A stretch of 18,388 nt of DNA, taken from positions 1 through 18,388 of the forward strand of contig CAZKNF010000068.1 of the NCBI GenBank assembly GCA_964554105.1, read 5' to 3'. The DNA comes from CAZKNF01 sp964554105. GTDB taxonomy: Bacteria > Bacteroidota > Rhodothermia > Rhodothermales > VXPQ01. Below, piece by piece: positions 14,974-18,388 of the stretch. Under the pieces are notes generated by a model. The model was given only the letters and a program-made list of their open reading frames with translations, did no database searches and was not told where the DNA came from. The translations under genes and the position numbers were made by a program. Each line of letters opens with the position of its first letter. Position 1 is the stretch's first letter.

Positions 14974-15420
14974 TTAGTAAGAAACGCTCAACCTGTCGGA
15001 GCCGACGGTAACGTTTACTTCCTTGCCGCGCAGCTCTTCCGCATCAAAAATATGCCTCCATCCGACAGGATCGGGCTCTCGGAGGTCGGCCGCGATCCCG
15101 ACAAAGCGGGTCGCTTCGCCGATCGTGAGCTCCACGGCCCGCTCTTGTTGGGGATAGAGCAAAATCTCTTGCTTCGCGCCCACCAGTTCGGAGCCCAGTG
15201 CCTGCTCGTCGTCGCGCCAGAACGATTCGAGCGAGGAACGCATGAAGTTGCTGTCTCCGGTGAGTTGATATACTCGAACCACGGCCGCGTTGCCGCCATT
15301 GTTCATGTCGGTGCCACCTTGCATCGTCATTTCGGTCAGAGGCATCGATCCACCGCAGCCGATCAGCGTAAGCGAGCACATCGCAAGCAGTGCGGCACGT
15401 GCTACAAGAGGTCGTGTCAT
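14974..15420 (-). CDS. tssJ: T6SS outer-membrane lipoprotein TssJ
   Basis: TssJ is an outer-membrane-anchored periplasmic lipoprotein that holds the TssM periplasmic domain and starts membrane-complex assembly. The 148-residue protein has a lipoprotein signal: basic residues at the N-terminus, a hydrophobic core, and a lipobox LIGC with the predicted lipidated Cys at residue 22. Gly follows at +2, compatible with outer-membrane sorting. The mature part has the transthyretin-like TssJ pattern, with VVRVYQLTGDSNFMRSSLESFW (about 47-68) and a FVGIAADLR strand (about 106-114). The Met/Asn/Gly-rich stretch after the lipobox is a flexible linker. It lies 82 bp after the FHA gene and 105 bp before tssK. 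Confidence 0.95.
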   Translation of the reverse strand: MTRPLVARAALLAMCSLTLIGCGGSMPLTEMTMQGGTDMNNGGNAAVVRVYQLTGDSNFMRSSLESFWRDDEQALGSELVGAKQEILLYPQQERAVELTIGEATRFVGIAADLREPDPVGWRHIFDAEELRGKEVNVTVGSDRLSVSY

Positions 15421-15502
15421 TATCCAATGGCTCGTATGATTGGGTGTGTGGATGTCTGGATGTCTGTTCGGATAGCGCGAGAGCGGTGGGCGGGGGCCCC
15501 GC

Positions 15503-16732
15503 TCACTTCCGCAGCGATGTCATTCTCGCCAGGTAGGCCTTTATGAATGCGGGTCGGAAAATGCGGCGCTCGGCGACGGACCAGTCCTGGCCCCGCAACT
15601 CCTGCAGTTTTTGCTTCAACCGGTCGAAGGACAGTATTTTGGCGAGGGGTGCCACGTAGCGGCTGAGTCCGCCCTCCTTCCGAACTGCGGCTTCGACCGC
15701 CGCCGGGTCGAATTCGTCGAGCAGCCGCTTCGTGCCCTGCTCTGCACCGGCCTTGTACCCGTCCATCATGGCCATCTGGTGACGCACGACGTCGTCCGCG
15801 GCATCCGAAAGCAGCGTGCGACGCCTTTTCGCTTCCTCTTCGGGGATCCCTGAATCAAGCAGGTACTCTCTGAGCGCATCCGTATCGCCGCTGTAGACCG
15901 TTGTGGATTCTTCCGATTGCATGATCGTTTGGCCGATGAATTCGTGCCGGAACTGCCAGGGAATATTGACCAGTCTGGCTGCGGCTCCTATGAGCACATC
16001 GACAAGAGCTTCCAGGCGGCTTGCAGACGGCGAACCGATCGGGCTTGCGGATGGCGTCGGCGGTTGAGCCGGCACCGACGGCCGGTCGCGATGACGCGGT
16101 GCCTTCGCATCTGCGGGCGCTTCATACGGTGATGGTGAGATCGACTTACCGGGCATGTCGGGCGGCGTCAGCAGGCGCCCGATCATCACATAAGCCATAT
16201 GCGCCTCGTTGACTTCCGTGAGATCGGCAACCCCGGTGATCTCCGCCGCGAATTTGTCCTGCAGCGCCTCGCGAAGGGCATCCTGCCGCCGGCTGGGCGC
16301 CTCGCGTTCGTAGGCTTCGCGAATGCTTCGCAGTGCCTCCGTCAGCCGGGCAACGTCATCCGCAAACGGATTGACAAAATTCACGTCGAACACGGTCCCA
16401 TCGAGATCCGGCTGCGACGCGAGATCAAGTTCGAGCCTGATCTCGAAATCACCAATCCTAATAACGTCCCCGTACTTCAGCTCGTACGGCCGGCTTGACT
16501 TCAGGCGTTCGTCATTCAGGTAGGTGAAGTTCTTGCTGCCGAGATCTATAATCTGGAAAATGCCTTTATCCGTGCGCAGCTCCGCATGTTGTTTGCTGAC
16601 CACGCGCTTGAGATCCGGCAGCGTAAGGTGGCTGGACGCATCTCGGCCGATCGTGATGGCTTCTTGATCGAAGACGTATTCATCGGGCGTTGATGCATCC
16701 TTCGTGCGTGTCACTAACAACTTTATAGGCAT
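15503..16732 (-). CDS. tagH: T6SS FHA-domain protein (TagH/Fha/ImpI family)
   Basis: FHA proteins bind phosphothreonine and, in T6SS loci, act with PpkA/PppA and TagF to switch assembly on or off. The 409-residue protein has an N-terminal FHA domain (about 1-100) with the phosphopeptide-binding residues G29-R30, S46 and H49. The usual Asn-Gly is Asn68-Phe69 here. A Pro-rich linker (about 190-230) leads to a C-terminal helical domain characteristic of T6SS FHA proteins (about 235-409), ending in WSVAERRIFRPAFIKAYLA. The ATG at 16732 is followed at once by the first FHA strand, so the start is likely right. It is the first gene of the membrane-complex block. No kinase or phosphatase gene is adjacent within the window. 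Confidence 0.92.
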   Translation of the reverse strand: MPIKLLVTRTKDASTPDEYVFDQEAITIGRDASSHLTLPDLKRVVSKQHAELRTDKGIFQIIDLGSKNFTYLNDERLKSSRPYELKYGDVIRIGDFEIRLELDLASQPDLDGTVFDVNFVNPFADDVARLTEALRSIREAYEREAPSRRQDALREALQDKFAAEITGVADLTEVNEAHMAYVMIGRLLTPPDMPGKSISPSPYEAPADAKAPRHRDRPSVPAQPPTPSASPIGSPSASRLEALVDVLIGAAARLVNIPWQFRHEFIGQTIMQSEESTTVYSGDTDALREYLLDSGIPEEEAKRRRTLLSDAADDVVRHQMAMMDGYKAGAEQGTKRLLDEFDPAAVEAAVRKEGGLSRYVAPLAKILSFDRLKQKLQELRGQDWSVAERRIFRPAFIKAYLARMTSLRK

Positions 16733-16853
16733 CGCTGAGTCTTTCAGATGTGCCGCTTGAACGGAATGGCTTCACCCCTGCCAAACCTGCGGAATGCCGC
16801 TGCCCGGTCGAGACTTCGTGTGCCATCAACGTGAGGGGTCCGTTAGACCATGG

Positions 16854-16880
16854 ATAATGTATTGCGGACCGGCCGGTCAA
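16854..16880 (-). promoter_or_regulatory. Candidate promoter with overlapping palindrome
   Basis: On the minus strand TTGACC (16875-16880, 5 of 6 to the -35 consensus) is followed after 15 bp by CATTAT (16854-16859, 4 of 6 to the -10). The perfect palindrome GACCGGCCGGTC (16867-16878) overlaps the -35 element, a common operator arrangement. The spacing is shorter than the ideal 17 bp and the first FHA codon is about 120 bp downstream, so this is only a candidate. Confidence 0.35.
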
Positions 16881-16951
16881 ATCAAATCTTTTTAAGCATT
16901 CTCGGGCCGGTGCGCCATCGAACCAGTGCGAGGCGATCGCAAGGTAAGCGT

Positions 16952-16979
16952 TCGAGATCAAACCTGCGTGTTATCTCGA
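16952..16979. repeat. Inverted repeat upstream of the candidate promoter
   Basis: TCGAGAT (16952-16958) and ATCTCGA (16973-16979) form a perfect 7-bp inverted repeat with a 14-bp spacer, about 70-100 bp upstream of the candidate FHA promoter. The centre-to-centre distance of 21 bp, two helical turns, would suit a dimeric regulator. Confidence 0.35.
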
Positions 16980-17048
16980 GCGGCTGACTCCGGGTTCTAA
17001 TCTGTAATCGCATCTCGGATTTGAGACGCGCATCCAGGTGGGGTTCGG

Positions 17049-18388
17049 CTAAACTTGGTGCGGCGGAGACATCATCCACTTCACCGTCTGCGGGGTGGTC
17101 CCGGGCGAACCATCTCGTGAGCTCTGATCAAGCACCCGCATGCTCTCCGCCACCTCTACCGGGACTCTGTCCCCTCCGATCGCTTGAAATCCCGCGCTGC
17201 GGTAGAGTTGAATCTCGTTCGCGGCAGACTTTTTTGCGGCGGTGCCGCCTGCAGGATCGATTCGGATGCGTACGTAAAGTCTTTCGAAACGCCCCGGAGC
17301 GTGCCCTGCCGGGGGCTGCTGTTGGTGGCGCAGTCGACGCAGGAAAAATCCGCCGATGCCGATTCCCCAGAGGCCCGGCGGAACGAAAAAGTCTTCGGCA
17401 TCCCAGACGAGATCCGTGCCGGTGCGCATCAGGACGACCTGCGCTGCCTGAACGGCATATTCAAATTCCCGGTACGTCAAGGTCAGCATAAAGGGTACAA
17501 TCGACTGCGCCGGCTTCAGGGGCTCCGGACGTGTCTGCTCCCAACAGCGCATGGCGAAACCATCGACATGCGTGCTGAGATCTCCTATCTCTCCCGTCAC
17601 TGGGTCGCCGCGGTGCGCGCCGGATCTGATGCCGTACTGCCGCTCGACGAAGCGCGTGAACGGCTGCGGGTACATGGTTTTGAGCAGGGGCCACCAGAGA
17701 CGAAAAAGCGGAGCAGAGGTCCACCGCGCGAAGTAGTTGATGAGTCCGAGATAGAGAGGATGATTGTAGTTCTCCTCGAGGTTCTCGTTTACGTACGCCT
17801 CTTGGAGCAGGAGCACGGCGCGCCGGATCAGATGTAGCGACGGGGCGAGATCATCCGGATCGGGGAGGCGGGACGCCGGGGCGGCGCGAGCGTTCTCTTT
17901 CGGATGGTCGCCGTCTGCATCGGGCGTACTGGCCGCGGCGGCGTCGGCATCGGTTTCCGTGTCGGCATCGGTGTCCCTGTCAGCGGCGTCAGCAGTGCCA
18001 ACCACCGGCCGGCCGTCCATTCCTAGTTCCTCGAGTTCCTTATAGACCTCCCGAAGAAGCGTGGCGCATTCGGGCAGCCGCAAAAGTGCGTCAATTTCCC
18101 CTACTCTGTCGGCGAAGTGCGAGAGGCGTTCGCCGAAACCTTCCGGTACCGCCTGGCCTTCTCTGCGGGCGCGGAGGAAAATTTGCTCCACGAAGTCGTC
18201 GAAATCCACATCGAGATCCGTAGAGACGTGCCGAAATGCCGCGTGCGCCTGATGTTCGCCCAGGCGCCGGTACGCTTCCCACTGTGCTTCGTCGTAGAAC
18301 TGGTCCGTTGTTGATTCGTGCGGAAACAGGGTATTGCGCGTCCCATACTGCACCACATCCGCGGGTTCGCTGCCCGTCATGCTTGGCT
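17049..18388 (-). CDS. C-terminal part of a patatin-like phospholipase with GNAT-like end (5' end cut)
   Basis: The frame is open to the right window edge. The in-window ATG at 18380 has no Shine-Dalgarno and is preceded in frame by codons for Pro-Ser. The resulting PSMTGSEPADVVQY, then FPHESTTDQFYDEAQWEAYRRLGEH (numbered from that Met, about 19-43), matches a segment I know from the region just after the catalytic domain of large patatin-like phospholipases. The lipase domain is therefore predicted to lie outside the window. An acidic Asp/Ala/Thr linker (about 131-160) and a helical region (about 180-250) follow. The C-terminus resembles GNAT acetyltransferases: VPPGLWGIGIGGFFLRRL (333-350) like the acetyl-CoA loop (with Gly where Arg/Gln is usual), and NEIQLYRSAGF (388-398). 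The domain calls are by eye. A T6SS effector role is only suggested by position; it could equally be an unrelated upstream gene. Confidence 0.6.
   Translation of the reverse strand, partial: PSMTGSEPADVVQYGTRNTLFPHESTTDQFYDEAQWEAYRRLGEHQAHAAFRHVSTDLDVDFDDFVEQIFLRARREGQAVPEGFGERLSHFADRVGEIDALLRLPECATLLREVYKELEELGMDGRPVVGTADAADRDTDADTETDADAAAASTPDADGDHPKENARAAPASRLPDPDDLAPSLHLIRRAVLLLQEAYVNENLEENYNHPLYLGLINYFARWTSAPLFRLWWPLLKTMYPQPFTRFVERQYGIRSGAHRGDPVTGEIGDLSTHVDGFAMRCWEQTRPEPLKPAQSIVPFMLTLTYREFEYAVQAAQVVLMRTGTDLVWDAEDFFVPPGLWGIGIGGFFLRRLRHQQQPPAGHAPGRFERLYVRIRIDPAGGTAAKKSAANEIQLYRSAGFQAIGGDRVPVEVAESMRVLDQSSRDGSPGTTPQTVKWMMSPPHQV
17943..17978. repeat. 18-bp tandem repeat in the acidic linker
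   Basis: Two adjacent 18-bp units (17943-17960 and 17961-17978) differ at two positions and encode the repetitive Thr-Asp-Ala-Asp stretch in the linker of the patatin-related protein. The tandem copy suggests slippage-driven expansion of a flexible acidic spacer. Confidence 0.6.

Larger units (their letters stand above)
16733..17048 (-). other. Intergenic region upstream of the FHA gene
   Basis: These 316 bp separate the patatin-related gene from the FHA gene. I find no credible coding frame. The region holds a candidate promoter with an overlapping palindrome (16854-16880) and a 7-bp inverted repeat (16952-16979). No intrinsic terminator with a U-tract is visible after the upstream gene, so read-through cannot be excluded. 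Confidence 0.5.

Noticed and set aside
15449..15464. Tandem 8-bp repeat TGGATGTC in the fha-tssJ gap
   Set aside because: Two copies of an 8-mer in a short gap can arise by chance, and no associated signal was found.
17049..18380. Complete gene starting with the ATG at 18380
   Set aside because: There is no Shine-Dalgarno, the frame stays open to the edge, and the residues around this Met fit the interior of a patatin-like protein.

Overview
The window is almost entirely one type VI secretion system (T6SS) locus, with every recognisable gene on the minus strand. It suggests a diderm (Gram-negative) bacterium: there is an outer-membrane lipoprotein (TssJ) and an inner-membrane TssL/TssM complex. 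The DNA is moderately GC-rich, and strong Shine-Dalgarno sequences precede tssB and tssM, which argues against typical Bacteroidota. The species cannot be named from this sequence. The genes present are all of family T6SSi (classical proteobacterial-type) origin.

Layout in the direction of transcription (right to left). At the right edge is the 3' part of a gene whose reading frame enters from outside the window. Its first visible residues match the segment that follows the catalytic domain in large patatin-like phospholipases, and its C-terminus carries GNAT acetyltransferase-like motifs (17049-18388). A 316-bp gap with a candidate promoter and palindromes follows. A tight block then encodes the regulator and membrane complex: FHA protein, TssJ, TssK, TssL, TssM, TagF, a small unrecognised protein, and TssA. 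After a second, AT-rich gap of 394 bp full of repeats comes the sheath/tube/baseplate block: TssB, TssC, Hcp, TssE, TssF and TssG. TssG runs off the left edge.

Together these genes give the membrane complex (TssJLM), the baseplate (TssE, F, G, K), the tail tube and sheath (Hcp, TssB, TssC), the assembly cap (TssA), and two proteins tied to post-translational control (the FHA protein and TagF). Twelve of the usual thirteen to fourteen core genes are present or partly present. TssH/ClpV, TssI/VgrG and PAAR are not in the window, and the truncated end at tssG is the obvious place to look for them. PpkA and PppA, which often accompany FHA and TagF, are also absent here.

The parts least explained by known T6SS biology are the patatin-tail/GNAT-like protein at the right edge, the small ORF translationally coupled to tssA, and the repeat-rich control region in front of tssB. 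No RNA genes, insertion sequences or CRISPR arrays were seen.
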